A stretch of 64,000 bases of DNA from Kribbella soli (GTDB lineage Bacteria > Actinomycetota > Actinomycetes > Propionibacteriales > Kribbellaceae), in assembly GCF_004331345.1 (NCBI RefSeq), contig NZ_SJJZ01000006.1, positions 1 through 64,000 of the forward strand. The letters run 5' to 3'. The translations under genes were made by a program, and so were the position numbers. The notes beneath the pieces were generated by a model. It was not told the origin of the DNA. It saw only the letters and a list, made by a program, of their open reading frames with translations, and made no database searches. This document shows, piece by piece, positions 22,648-31,119 of the stretch (within the stretch, counting starts at the first letter, position 1; each line of letters begins with the position of its first letter).

Positions 22648-24223
22648 GACAATGCATCCAGCGGTAGCCGTGGCCGGTGAGGTGGACTGAGTTCTTCGAC
22701 GCGGGTTCGTACTTGCTGTCGGCGAGAAGGTCGGTCTGTACGTCGTACGGAAGATCGACGTCGAGCTCGTCGGTGGACAGGTTGGCCAGCATCAGGACGG
22801 AGTCGGTGCCACGGTGGTGCAGGACGGCGAAGACAGAGCGCTGACGGAGATCCAGCGCCTCGCAGCGGTGCGACGGGAGCTCGCCGAGCTCTCGCCGCAT
22901 GCGGACCAGCTGCGCCACCTTGCTGAACAGCGACCCGGGGCGCAGCTCCTGTTCCGCGACGTTGACCTGCGAGAATCCGTACGGACCGCGCTGGACGGAG
23001 GCGGGAGCGACCACCCCGGCGGGCGCCTTGCTGAAGCCGCCGTTCGGTTCGGACGACCATTGCATCGGCGTCCGCACCGCCATCCGCTCCGGGAGCGACA
23101 GGTCCTCGCCCATCCCGATCTCTTCGCCGTACCGGACAACCGGTGCCCCCGGCAACGACTCCACGATCGCGTGCGCCAACGCGGTACGACGGACGTCACC
23201 GAGCATCGGCGCCAGCCGGCGGCGGATCCCGCGGCCGAACGCGCGCATCTCCGCGGCGGGCGCGAACGCCGCCATCACCTCGTCGCGCTCCGGCGCCGAC
23301 AACCGGTCCAGGTCCAGCTCGTCGTGGTTGCGCAGCCAGTTGACGTAGGTGCACCCGTCCGGAGGTTCAGGCTGCGCATGGAGCGCCCGGACCAGCGGCT
23401 CGGCGTCACCACGCGCCATCGCGAGGAACAGCAGATTGTTCGTCCAGAAATCCAGCACCGCGTGCAGGCGGCTGCCGTTGCCGAAGTACCTGTCGTACTG
23501 GTCCGGCGGCACATCCACCTCACCCATCAACGGCGCACCGTCGGCCGCAGCCGCAAGCTCGGAGAGGAACCAGAACCCGTCGTCGCGGTCATCGGTCAAG
23601 GCGGCCTGCCGCACCATGTACGGCACCGCGTCGACCCGGAACCCGTCGACGCCCTTGTCCAGCCAGTGCCGGACGATCCGCGCGATCTCCGCACGGACCG
23701 CCGGATGGCCTACGTCGAGATCGGCCTCGTGCCGGTAGAACGCATGCCGGTAGTACATTCCCGCGTGCTCGTCGTACGCCCAGATCGAGTCCTCGACGCC
23801 CGGGAACACCGGGCCTTGCACGGCCGGATCATCGCGCGGTTCCGCGGACCACACGTAGTAGTCGCGGTACGGCGAACCGGGGTCGTCACGCGCCGCCCGG
23901 AACCATGGATGATGCACCGACGTGTGCTGGACGACGAGGTCGACGATCACCCGCAGCTGCAGCTCGTGACAGCGGTCCACGAGCTCCTCGAAGTCGGTCA
24001 TCGTGCCGAACCGGGCGGAGATGCCGCAATGGTCCACGATGTCGTACCCGGCATCCAGGTACGGCGACACGTAGAACGGTTGCAGCCAGATGGTGTCCGC
24101 CCCGACCGCCCGGACATGATCCAGCTTCCGGACGATCCCCGCGAGATCGCCGACACCGTCATCGTCGGCGTCGAAGAACACCGCCGGATCCAGCTGATAG
24201 ATCACCCGCCCGTCAAGTCGCAT
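22631..24223 (-). CDS. GH13 alpha-amylase-family enzyme (trehalose synthase-like)
   Basis: The 530-residue enzyme has the GH13 blocks in order: AVGADTIWLQPFYVSPYLDA, DLVVQHTSVHHPWF, DGFRVDAVPYM (nucleophile Asp), APLMGEVDVPPDQY (acid/base Glu) and NWLRNHDELDLDRL (third Asp). The sequence resembles trehalose synthase or maltose-transforming GH13_16-type proteins, but the C-terminal kinase or other fusions are absent. No signal peptide is seen, so it works on cytoplasmic glucans or disaccharides. ATG 24223 has GGGAGG upstream; longer frames would run into a 22-bp perfect hairpin. It may be linked to osmotic or storage-sugar metabolism. Confidence 0.87.
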   Translation of the reverse strand: MRLDGRVIYQLDPAVFFDADDDGVGDLAGIVRKLDHVRAVGADTIWLQPFYVSPYLDAGYDIVDHCGISARFGTMTDFEELVDRCHELQLRVIVDLVVQHTSVHHPWFRAARDDPGSPYRDYYVWSAEPRDDPAVQGPVFPGVEDSIWAYDEHAGMYYRHAFYRHEADLDVGHPAVRAEIARIVRHWLDKGVDGFRVDAVPYMVRQAALTDDRDDGFWFLSELAAAADGAPLMGEVDVPPDQYDRYFGNGSRLHAVLDFWTNNLLFLAMARGDAEPLVRALHAQPEPPDGCTYVNWLRNHDELDLDRLSAPERDEVMAAFAPAAEMRAFGRGIRRRLAPMLGDVRRTALAHAIVESLPGAPVVRYGEEIGMGEDLSLPERMAVRTPMQWSSEPNGGFSKAPAGVVAPASVQRGPYGFSQVNVAEQELRPGSLFSKVAQLVRMRRELGELPSHRCEALDLRQRSVFAVLHHRGTDSVLMLANLSTDELDVDLPYDVQTDLLADSKYEPASKNSVHLTGHGYRWMHCHATAA

Positions 24224-24257
24224 ACCCTCCCGGTACCCGGGCCCCGGCCGGGCACGC

Positions 24258-24305
24258 GTCGTACGTCGCCCCCACGCGGAGGACCGCGTGGGGGCGACGT
24301 ACGAC
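24258..24305. terminator. Perfect 22-bp hairpin with tetraloop
   Basis: Arms 24258-24279 and 24284-24305 are perfect reverse complements over 22 bp, around the loop AGGA. The first arm begins GTCGTACGTCGCC and ends CCACGCGG. It sits 6 nt after the stop of the small minus-strand gene at 24311 and 35 nt before the GH13 start, so it can end the first transcript and insulate the second gene. There is no U-tract. Length and perfection are unusual for this genome type. Confidence 0.75.
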
Positions 24306-24310
24306 ATGGA

Positions 24311-24454
24311 TCAGGTGAAGAGGCTGACTCCACCAGGTCCGACCAGAAGGCCGAGGACGATCAGCGCGGCGCCCCAAATCATCTGGCCACGGAACAGCGA
24401 CACGATTCCGGACACCACGAGGATCACGGCGATGATCCACAGAATTAATCCCAT
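24311..24454 (-). CDS. Small hydrophobic GPGG-motif protein (47 residues)
   Basis: The product is MGLILWIIAVILVVSGIVSL followed by FRGQMIWGAALIVLGLLVGP and GGVSLFT. It has two hydrophobic stretches joined by an FRGQ turn, and a GPGG end. A GAAGGA ribosome site precedes ATG 24454. Short membrane proteins of this form occur in many actinobacteria, often near stress genes, without a known function. It should insert as a hairpin in the cytoplasmic membrane. The strong hairpin right after the stop supports a separate transcript. Confidence 0.7.
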   Translation of the reverse strand: MGLILWIIAVILVVSGIVSLFRGQMIWGAALIVLGLLVGPGGVSLFT

Positions 24455-24584
24455 GGTCCTTCCCCTTTCCAAAGCCGGGCTTTGACCCGACGGGTCGAGT
24501 CCCCGTGCAACCCATCGGTGCCCGCGCAATTGCCTGGCGAAACCCTGACCGTTTCGGCCGCGCAGCGGCGGACACCGGATCACC

Positions 24585-25898
24585 ATGCCGACTCTGCTGC
24601 CAACCGCGTCCGCGCCGGACAGCGCCCGGATCCTGCGCGATGTCCTCGGCCCGGTCGTCGCCCAGGGACCGATCCTTCGCAGACCCGGGCTGGGCGCGCT
24701 CGCCGAGAAGCTCCGCGTCGACGACCGCGCACTGCATCGCGTCCGGCGGCTTCGTCGCCGGTACGGCGACGGCCCAGTACTGCTGCGGATCCCTGGACGC
24801 ACGATCGCACTCGTCCTCGCCGCCGACGACGTCCACCGGCTGCTGAGACAAACACCCGAACCGTTCGCCGCCGCAACAGGCTTGAAGATCGGGGCGCTGA
24901 CGCACTTCCAACCGCACGCGGTCCTGGTGACCAACCCGCCGCTGCGATTCGGACGTCGTGAGCTGAACGAGAAGGCGCTCGACAGTCACCTTCCTGCACA
25001 CCGTCACGGCCACCGGTTCGTCGACGTGGTCCACCAGGAGCTCGACGGTCTGCACGGAAGGACCCTCGGCTGGAACGAGTTTCGCGACGTCTGGTCCCGC
25101 GTCGTACGCCGGATCGTGCTCGGCGATGCCGCCCGCAACGACGTGGAACTCACCGAGCAACTCGACCAGCTCCGCGCCGACGCGAACTGGGCGCAGCTGG
25201 GCCGGGACCATGACGCGGTCCGCGCCCGCTTCCTCGCGGCCCTTTCCCAGTACGTCGACAGGGCCGAAACCGGAAGTCTCGTCGATGCCCTCGACCGAGA
25301 GTCCGAGTCGCTCGACCCGGCCGGTCAGGTGCCGCACTGGCTGTTCGCCTTCGACGCCGCCGGCATTGCGCTCTGGCGACTCCTCGCCGTACTCGGCACC
25401 CACCGGTCGAGACTCGAGCCCCTCGTCGCCGAGGCACATCACCCAGAGGCTTCGCCGTTGCTGGCCGAAGCCGGGGCCGCGATGCAGGAGTCCCTCCGGC
25501 TGTGGCCCACAACGCTGGTCGTACTGCGTCAGTCGCACGAGGACACCGAATGGCGTGGCAGGACCGCGCCGGCCGGAACCGAGTTCGTGATCGTGAGCTC
25601 GGTGTTCCATCGCGACGACGACGCACTCGAGTTCGCGAACCGATTCGAGCCGGCTGTCTGGCTGGACGGCCGGGCTGACGGTCCCTGGCCGATCATCCCG
25701 TTCAGCGAAGGTCCCGCAGAGTGCCCCGGACGGAACGTCGTACTGCTCGCCACCAGCACCGCGGTCAGCCACATCGCCAGTAGCTACGACCTCGATGTCG
25801 ATCCAGCCACTCGCACGAAGCTGGCCGGAGCGATGCCCGGCACGTTCAACCACGCCGGCGTACGCATCGGCTTCTGGACCCGGCCGGGACCCCCGTGA
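24585..25898 (+). CDS. Cytochrome P450
   Basis: This 437-residue haem monooxygenase-fold protein has the K-helix ExxR (ESLRLWP) near residues 306-312 and the haem-ligand loop FSEGPAECPGRN, which fits FxxGxxxCxG. The I-helix reads FAFDAAGIALWRLLAVLG, where the usual acid-threonine pair (A/G-G-x-D/E-T) is replaced by hydrophobic residues. This would change oxygen activation; such a change is seen in peroxide-using P450s and in enzymes acting on substrates that supply their own proton. No ferredoxin gene is next to it. It converges on the pyruvate-oxidase-like gene. Confidence 0.88.
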   Translation: MPTLLPTASAPDSARILRDVLGPVVAQGPILRRPGLGALAEKLRVDDRALHRVRRLRRRYGDGPVLLRIPGRTIALVLAADDVHRLLRQTPEPFAAATGLKIGALTHFQPHAVLVTNPPLRFGRRELNEKALDSHLPAHRHGHRFVDVVHQELDGLHGRTLGWNEFRDVWSRVVRRIVLGDAARNDVELTEQLDQLRADANWAQLGRDHDAVRARFLAALSQYVDRAETGSLVDALDRESESLDPAGQVPHWLFAFDAAGIALWRLLAVLGTHRSRLEPLVAEAHHPEASPLLAEAGAAMQESLRLWPTTLVVLRQSHEDTEWRGRTAPAGTEFVIVSSVFHRDDDALEFANRFEPAVWLDGRADGPWPIIPFSEGPAECPGRNVVLLATSTAVSHIASSYDLDVDPATRTKLAGAMPGTFNHAGVRIGFWTRPGPP

Positions 25899-25906
25899 CA
25901 GCAGCG

Positions 25907-27694
25907 TCAGGACTTGCCGGGCAGGAACTCCTGGACCTTGGACTTGAACCCCTGCTTGATCATCGAGGAACGGTCGCTGTCACCGCGGACAATCGACTCC
26001 ACAGCCTTCTCGATCTGATCCCACGTCGCGTGCGGTGGAATCGGCGGAACCGCGGGATCGGTGCGGAACTCGACCACGCACGGGCGATCTGCCCGTAGCG
26101 CCTCCTCCCAGGCCGGCACGACCTGCTCCGCCTTCTCGGCCGTCACGCCGTGCAGCCCGAGCAGCCTCGCGTACGCGGCGTACGGGAAGTCCGGCAGCTC
26201 CTGCGAAGGCAGGAACTGGGGCGAGCCTCCCATCGCCCGCAGTTCCCACGTCACCTGGTTCAGGTCGTTGTTGTGCAGTACAGCGACCACCAGCCGCGGA
26301 TCCGCCCACTCCTGCCAGTACTTCGCGATCGTGATCAGCTCGTTGAGCCCGTTCATCTGCATCGCGCCGTCACCCACCAGTGCGTAGCAGGGCCGGTCCG
26401 GGAGCCCGAACTTCGCGCCGATCACATACGGCACGCCAGGCCCCATCGTGGCGAGCGTCCCGGACAGTGATCCCCGCATCTGCCCACGGAACCGGATGTG
26501 CCGCGCGTACCAGTTCGCCGCCGAGCCGGAGTCCGCCGCGAGGATCGCGTCGCTCGGCAGCCGCCGCGACAACTCGTGGAACACCAGCTCCGGGTTGATC
26601 GGATCCGCGGACGTGAAGGCGCGGCGCTCCATGACCTCCCACCAGCGCACGACGCTGTCCTCGATCCCGGACCGCCACGACCGGTCGTCCTTGCGGCGCA
26701 CCAACGGGATCAGCGCACCGAGGGTCCGGGCCGCGTCCCCCACGAGATTCACCTCGAACGGATACCGCATCCCGATCATCGTGGGATCGAGATCGACCTG
26801 GATCCCCCGTGCCTGCCCGAACTCCGGCAGGAACTGCGAATAGGGAAAGTTCGATCCCACAACCAGCAGCGTGTCGCAACCCGTCATCAGCTCGTACGAC
26901 GGCCGCGTTCCGAGCAACCCGATCGAGCCTGTCACCCACGGCAACTCGTCGGTCAGTACGTCTTTGCCCAGCAGGGCTTTCGCGACACCCGCCCCGGTGA
27001 GGTCGGCGAGTTCCATCAGCTCCGCCACCCCGCCGCGGGCCCCCTGACCGACCAGGATCGCGACCTTCTCCCCCGCGTTCAGGATCTCCGCTGCCCGATC
27101 GAGCTGGTCCGCCGCCGGGACCGGCGCCGACCAGGTCATGTCCGTACTCGACGGCACCATCTTGAACGCGTGCGACGGCGGCGTGTAGTCCAGCTCCTGC
27201 ACGTCCGAGGGAATGATCAGCGCGGTCACCGTACGCCGAGCCGCCGCGATCCGGATCGCCCGGTCGAGCACGTTCGGCAACTGCTCCGCGACCATCACCG
27301 TCTCGCAGTAGTCGGACGCAACATCCTTGTAGAGCGTGTGCAGGTCGACCTCCTGCTGATAGCTGCCGCCCATCGCGCTCCGGGCCGTCTGGCCCACGAT
27401 CGCCACCACAGGAACGTGGTCGAGCTTCGCGTCGTACAACCCGTTCAGCAGGTGGATCGCGCCCGGCCCGCTGGTCGCCGTACACACGCCCACGCGGCCG
27501 GTGAACTTGGCGTACCCGACTGCTTCGAAGGCTGCCATCTCCTCGTGCCGGGCCTGGACGAACCGCGGCTCGTTGCCGGCCTTCTGCCAGGCCGAGAGCA
27601 GTCCGTTGATGCCGTCCCCGGCGTACCCGAAGACGTGCTCGACGCCCCAGTCACGCAGACGCTCGAGTACGTAGTCGCCGACTGTCGTGCCCAT
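25907..27694 (-). CDS. Thiamine-diphosphate-dependent pyruvate oxidase/dehydrogenase-like enzyme (PoxB type)
   Basis: The 595-residue protein has all three ThDP-enzyme domains. The N-terminal part has the catalytic Glu in QARHEEMAAFEAVGYAKFTG; the middle domain is FAD/ADP-binding-like; the C-terminal ThDP motif is VGDGAMQMNGLNELITIAKY followed by NN in LHNNDLNQVTWE. The pattern fits PoxB (pyruvate:quinone oxidoreductase, acetate-forming). The ATG 27694 is preceded by GGGAGG. A SigB-like promoter (27732-27756) lies upstream, so expression in stress or stationary phase is likely. Acetolactate synthase is a less likely alternative. Confidence 0.87.
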   Translation of the reverse strand: MGTTVGDYVLERLRDWGVEHVFGYAGDGINGLLSAWQKAGNEPRFVQARHEEMAAFEAVGYAKFTGRVGVCTATSGPGAIHLLNGLYDAKLDHVPVVAIVGQTARSAMGGSYQQEVDLHTLYKDVASDYCETVMVAEQLPNVLDRAIRIAAARRTVTALIIPSDVQELDYTPPSHAFKMVPSSTDMTWSAPVPAADQLDRAAEILNAGEKVAILVGQGARGGVAELMELADLTGAGVAKALLGKDVLTDELPWVTGSIGLLGTRPSYELMTGCDTLLVVGSNFPYSQFLPEFGQARGIQVDLDPTMIGMRYPFEVNLVGDAARTLGALIPLVRRKDDRSWRSGIEDSVVRWWEVMERRAFTSADPINPELVFHELSRRLPSDAILAADSGSAANWYARHIRFRGQMRGSLSGTLATMGPGVPYVIGAKFGLPDRPCYALVGDGAMQMNGLNELITIAKYWQEWADPRLVVAVLHNNDLNQVTWELRAMGGSPQFLPSQELPDFPYAAYARLLGLHGVTAEKAEQVVPAWEEALRADRPCVVEFRTDPAVPPIPPHATWDQIEKAVESIVRGDSDRSSMIKQGFKSKVQEFLPGKS

Positions 27695-27731
27695 GACAAT
27701 CCTCCCGAAGGGACCTGGCCGACCCCGGCCG

Positions 27732-27756
27732 GTACCCGGGGTATTCGGCAGCAAAC
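27732..27756 (-). promoter_or_regulatory. SigB/SigF-like promoter upstream of the pyruvate-oxidase-like gene
   Basis: On the minus strand GTTT (27756-27753) is followed after 15 nt by GGGTAC (27737-27732). This matches the general-stress sigma consensus GTTT-N14-16-GGGTAT of actinobacteria. The distance to ATG 27694 leaves an untranslated leader of about 30 nt. A match of this kind can occur by chance in GC-rich DNA, but the spacing and place are right. Confidence 0.55.
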
Positions 27757-27825
27757 GGGTTTCGGGTCGTCCGTCGTGGTCACCGGAGGGGATCGATAGT
27801 CAGACCAACGACCGAGGAGGATCGC

Positions 27826-28821
27826 GTGGGACAGGTTGTCGTGGTGACCGGCGCCAGTGGTGGTATCGGCCGGGCGAGCGCGGTCGCGTTCGGTCGGCGC
27901 GGTGACAAGGTCGCGTTGCTGGCGCGCGGCGGGACGGGGCTGCAAGGCGCCGTGCGCGATGTCACGGCCGCCGGCGGGATCGGGCTCCCCATCTCGGTCG
28001 ACGTCGCCGACTACGAACAGGTCGAAGCCGCCGCAGAGCAGGTGGAGCAGGAACTCGGACCGATCGACATCTGGGTGAACGTCGCCTTCGCCTCGGTGTT
28101 CGCGCCGTTCCTGGAGATCGAGCCGAGCGAGTTCAAGCGCACGACCGAGGTGAGCTATCTCGGTTACGTCTACGGAACCCGCGCTGCGCTGCGCCGGATG
28201 CAGCCGCGCGGTCACGGCACGATCGTGCAGGTGGGGTCGGCGCTCGCGTACCGCGGGATCCCGCTGCAGTCGGCGTACTGCGGGGCGAAGCATGCGATCA
28301 AAGGGTTCCACGACTCGTTGCGGTGCGAACTGCTGCACGACAAGTCCAACGTGCACGTGACCATGGTCCAGATGCCGGCCGTCAACACGCCGCAGTTCTC
28401 CTGGGTGCTGTCCCGGCTGCCGAAGCATCCGCAGCCTGTGCCGCCGATCTTCCAGCCCGAGGTCGCCGCGGGCGCCGTCCTGTACGCCGCCGATCATCCG
28501 CGCCGGCGCGAGTACTGGGTCGGCGCGCCGACCGTCGGCACACTGATCGCGAACAAGTTCGCCGCCGGACTCCTCGACCGCTATCTGGCACGTACCGGCT
28601 ACAAGGCGCAACAGACCGACCGGCCCGGCGGCGAGCAGGCCGCGAACTTGTGGAAACCCGCCGACGAAGAACGCGACTACGGCGCGCACGGGGCGTTCGA
28701 CGGACAGTCGTCACCGCGCAGCTTCCAGACGTGGGCTTCCAGGCATCGCGGACTGGTCGGCGCACTCGCCGCAGGCGCTACGGCGGCAGCGGTCGGATTC
28801 GCCGGCCGCTCGCGCGCATGA
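27826..28821 (+). CDS. Short-chain dehydrogenase with C-terminal membrane anchor
   Basis: This 331-residue protein has the SDR cofactor motif VTGASGGIGRASA, the catalytic Ser region VQVGSALAYRG and YCGAKHAIKGF (YxxxK). The Rossmann part ends near residue 235. An extra C-terminal part of about 95 residues ends in a hydrophobic helix GLVGALAAGATAAAVGFAG, which may anchor it to the membrane. GTG 27826 is preceded by GAGGAGG. It is divergent from the pyruvate-oxidase-like gene across 131 bp. The substrate is unknown. Confidence 0.9.
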   Translation: MGQVVVVTGASGGIGRASAVAFGRRGDKVALLARGGTGLQGAVRDVTAAGGIGLPISVDVADYEQVEAAAEQVEQELGPIDIWVNVAFASVFAPFLEIEPSEFKRTTEVSYLGYVYGTRAALRRMQPRGHGTIVQVGSALAYRGIPLQSAYCGAKHAIKGFHDSLRCELLHDKSNVHVTMVQMPAVNTPQFSWVLSRLPKHPQPVPPIFQPEVAAGAVLYAADHPRRREYWVGAPTVGTLIANKFAAGLLDRYLARTGYKAQQTDRPGGEQAANLWKPADEERDYGAHGAFDGQSSPRSFQTWASRHRGLVGALAAGATAAAVGFAGRSRA

Positions 28822-28879
28822 TGTTGCGTACGGCGGGCACCGTCGGGGAAGCATGCAGTTGGTCTGCTAGGGGTGGGAA

Positions 28880-29593
28880 ATGGGACTCGATCCGCTGGAC
28901 AGCCTTGGTACGGCGATGTCCAAGGTGATTGCCACGATGCATGCGCCGGTCGACATGCCGGCGACGTTGCAGGCGATCACCAGCGCTACCGTCGACACGC
29001 TGGCGAACGTGGACTACGCGAGCATCTCGCTGACCCGGGACGATCGCCAGATCGTCACGCTGGCCCCGACGGCACCGTTGGCGGCCGAGGCCGACGCGAT
29101 GCAGTATCAGCTCGGCGAGGGCCCATGCCTCGAGGCCGCCCTCGAGGAACCGGTTGTCCTGGCCGAGGACCTGGCCCGTGACGCCCGGTGGCCGTCGTAC
29201 GGACCGTGGGCGGCGCGAGCCGGGTTGGGCTCACAGGTCGCGTTCCAGTTCCAGGCTCACCACGGCCACGTCCGGGGCGCGCTGAACCTGTACTGCGAAC
29301 AACCCGGAGCCGTGGGTGATCCGACCATGCAGATCGGCGCTCTCTTCGCCAACCAGGTCGCGATCACAATGGGATGGGCGCGGCATGAAGAAGACGCACA
29401 GGCCGCGCTGCAAACCCGGGACCAGATCGGCATGGCGATCGGAATCCTGATGGAGCGCTACAAACTGACTCGGGACGGTGCGTTCAACTTCCTGGTCCGA
29501 ACCTCCCAGACCGGCAACGTGAAACTGCGCGAGGTAGCGGCAGCCATCATCAACGAAACCAGCCAAGGCGCCGACGCGGCCCTGGACGGATGA
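28880..29593 (+). CDS. GAF-ANTAR transcription antitermination regulator
   Basis: The 237-residue protein has a GAF domain (about residues 25-160, with NVDYASISLTRDDRQIVTLA and YQLGEGPCLEAALEEPVVLA) and an ANTAR domain (TRDQIGMAIGILMERYKLTR, then FNFLVRTSQTGNVKLREVA). The LGEGPCLEA motif is typical of a large actinobacterial GAF-ANTAR family different from the paralog pair at 20346 and 30352. An AGGGGTGGG ribosome site precedes the ATG. It probably binds hexaloop RNA hairpins and modulates termination. Confidence 0.9.
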   Translation: MGLDPLDSLGTAMSKVIATMHAPVDMPATLQAITSATVDTLANVDYASISLTRDDRQIVTLAPTAPLAAEADAMQYQLGEGPCLEAALEEPVVLAEDLARDARWPSYGPWAARAGLGSQVAFQFQAHHGHVRGALNLYCEQPGAVGDPTMQIGALFANQVAITMGWARHEEDAQAALQTRDQIGMAIGILMERYKLTRDGAFNFLVRTSQTGNVKLREVAAAIINETSQGADAALDG

Positions 29594-29613
29594 GTGGGAG
29601 CGGAGACCTCGAG

Positions 29614-30255
29614 TTACGGCTCGTGATCGGCGTGGTAGCGGACGAGGTCCGGGAGGAAGTTCTCCAGGTTGCCGATCTCCTCGATGTGGTGCCGGATCCA
29701 CGGGGTGAGTTTGCGCTCCGGAAAGGCCTTCGTCCGGGCGACCTTGTTGAGCAGGAGCCGGCCGGGGACGGTGTCGTCGCCGAGGGTCAGGCGGGTGACG
29801 TAGCGGGTGGCGCCGCCGATCGGGACGTACTCGTTCTCGAGGCGGACGAGACTGGATCCGAGGAATCGTTTGGCGATCGAGGCCGAGCGGTCGTCGATCT
29901 CGTCGACACCGACGTGGATGTCGATGAGGGTGTCGAGGTTCCGCCCGAGCGCCTCGGTGATGTGCAGCCGGGCGCCGGCGCTGACGCCGCCGTCGATCCC
30001 TGGCGACTCGATCTCGTAGGAGATGTGATCGAGTGGATGCCAGACGAGGTAGCGCGGCTGCAGGGTGCCGGCGTACCTCATGGTCCCGGGCACGTGCCGG
30101 TACCACCAGGCCAGCATCTCCGGCGTGACGCCCGCGAGCGGGGCGTGCTCGATGGTCACGCGCACCTGGCCGTCTGTGGTCGTCCTCGAGACGCGGGCCG
30201 ACTCCTGCGGCCGCAGTGGCCACAGAACAGGTCGCGGTGCGGGAAGCTCAGGCAT
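29614..30255 (-). CDS. DAPG-hydrolase-like (PhlG-fold) protein
   Basis: The 213-residue protein contains EHAPLAGVTPEMLAWWYRHV, WHPLDHISYEIESPG with an HxxDH metal-site arrangement, and HHIEEIGNLENFLPDLVRYH at the end. These match the 2,4-diacetylphloroglucinol hydrolase fold (PhlG/Phg family), which cuts carbon-carbon bonds using zinc. The start is unclear: ATG 30255 or ATG 30288 (11 more residues), both without a strong ribosome site. The substrate need not be DAPG. It converges with the GAF-ANTAR gene before it. Confidence 0.65.
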   Translation of the reverse strand: MPELPAPRPVLWPLRPQESARVSRTTTDGQVRVTIEHAPLAGVTPEMLAWWYRHVPGTMRYAGTLQPRYLVWHPLDHISYEIESPGIDGGVSAGARLHITEALGRNLDTLIDIHVGVDEIDDRSASIAKRFLGSSLVRLENEYVPIGGATRYVTRLTLGDDTVPGRLLLNKVARTKAFPERKLTPWIRHHIEEIGNLENFLPDLVRYHADHEP

Positions 30256-30332
30256 AACGGACCATGTGCCCGATGCGCTCCACTTCATTCAGGTCACTCG
30301 CGAGCTCGACGAGCAGGCCCGCGAACCGGTCC

Positions 30333-30360
30333 GGGCATCAGGTGCGGGGCATCAGGTGCG
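30333..30360. repeat. 14-bp tandem duplication at the end of a GAF-ANTAR gene
   Basis: GGGCATCAGGTGCG occurs twice in a row (30333-30346 and 30347-30360). The second copy contains the stop codon of the GAF-ANTAR gene that ends at 30352. It looks like a recent slippage event with no effect on the protein. Confidence 0.8.
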
Positions 30361-31119
30361 GGGCAGCTTCCGGGTGTCGATGAGTTGCTGGGCGACGTCG
30401 CGCAGTTTGGTGTTGGTGTCCTGGGAGTAGCGCCTGAGGATCGCGAACGCGCGGTCGCCGTCGAGGCCGTAGCGTTCCATCAGGATCCCCATCGCCTGGC
30501 CGACCAGCTTCCGCGCGTCGACGGCCCGGGTCAGCGTCTGCTCGTGCCGGGCAGTCGCGAGCGCGACCGACGCGTGCCTCGCGAGGATGTGGGCGATCGC
30601 CTCGTCGTCCGGACCGAAAGCGTCCGGCTCCAGGGAGTACAACCCGAGTACGCCGAACGACCGCGAACTGGCAGCGCCGACAGCCAAGGGAACGTCCAGC
30701 ACACTGCGGACGCCGAGACGAGCCACCTCTGCAGCCCACACCGGCCAACGGATATCCACCGCGGTGTCACGGACCAGCACGACCGTCTGGTTGTGCAACG
30801 ACTCGATCAGCGGGCCGGCATCGTCGTCGATCTGCAGGTTGTAGATCTGGGCGACGACCGGATCCGTGACGGCCGGGATCTCCGGCCGCCGACCTCGGTT
30901 GCCGAGCACTACCCCGGCATAGCTGCAGCCCAAGGCCTGCAGGGCAAACTGGACAACCGCATCAATGGTTTCCTCGACGCCACCGGCGCTGTACAACTCG
31001 ACCGCCAGCCGCGCGAAGACGTTGGCCGTCTCGTCGACAATCTCCGCCATCCGCCACCGGCTCTCGGGTGCCAGCTCGTGAGCGGCCAGCTGGAAGGCGT
31101 CATCCTCGAGCTCGCTCAC
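30352..31119 (-). CDS. GAF-ANTAR transcription antitermination regulator
   Basis: This 255-residue protein pairs a GAF domain (about residues 45-190: VVQFALQALGCSYAGVVL, GVRSVLDVPLAVG) with an ANTAR domain (RKLVGQAMGILMERYGLDGD, AILRRYSQDTNTKLRDVAQQ). It is a close paralog of the protein at 20346-21092. The GTG at 31119 overlaps the stop of a small upstream frame by 4 bp (GTGA), which suggests translational coupling. RNA hairpin targets are not evident in the window. Confidence 0.9.
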   Translation of the reverse strand: MSELEDDAFQLAAHELAPESRWRMAEIVDETANVFARLAVELYSAGGVEETIDAVVQFALQALGCSYAGVVLGNRGRRPEIPAVTDPVVAQIYNLQIDDDAGPLIESLHNQTVVLVRDTAVDIRWPVWAAEVARLGVRSVLDVPLAVGAASSRSFGVLGLYSLEPDAFGPDDEAIAHILARHASVALATARHEQTLTRAVDARKLVGQAMGILMERYGLDGDRAFAILRRYSQDTNTKLRDVAQQLIDTRKLPRT

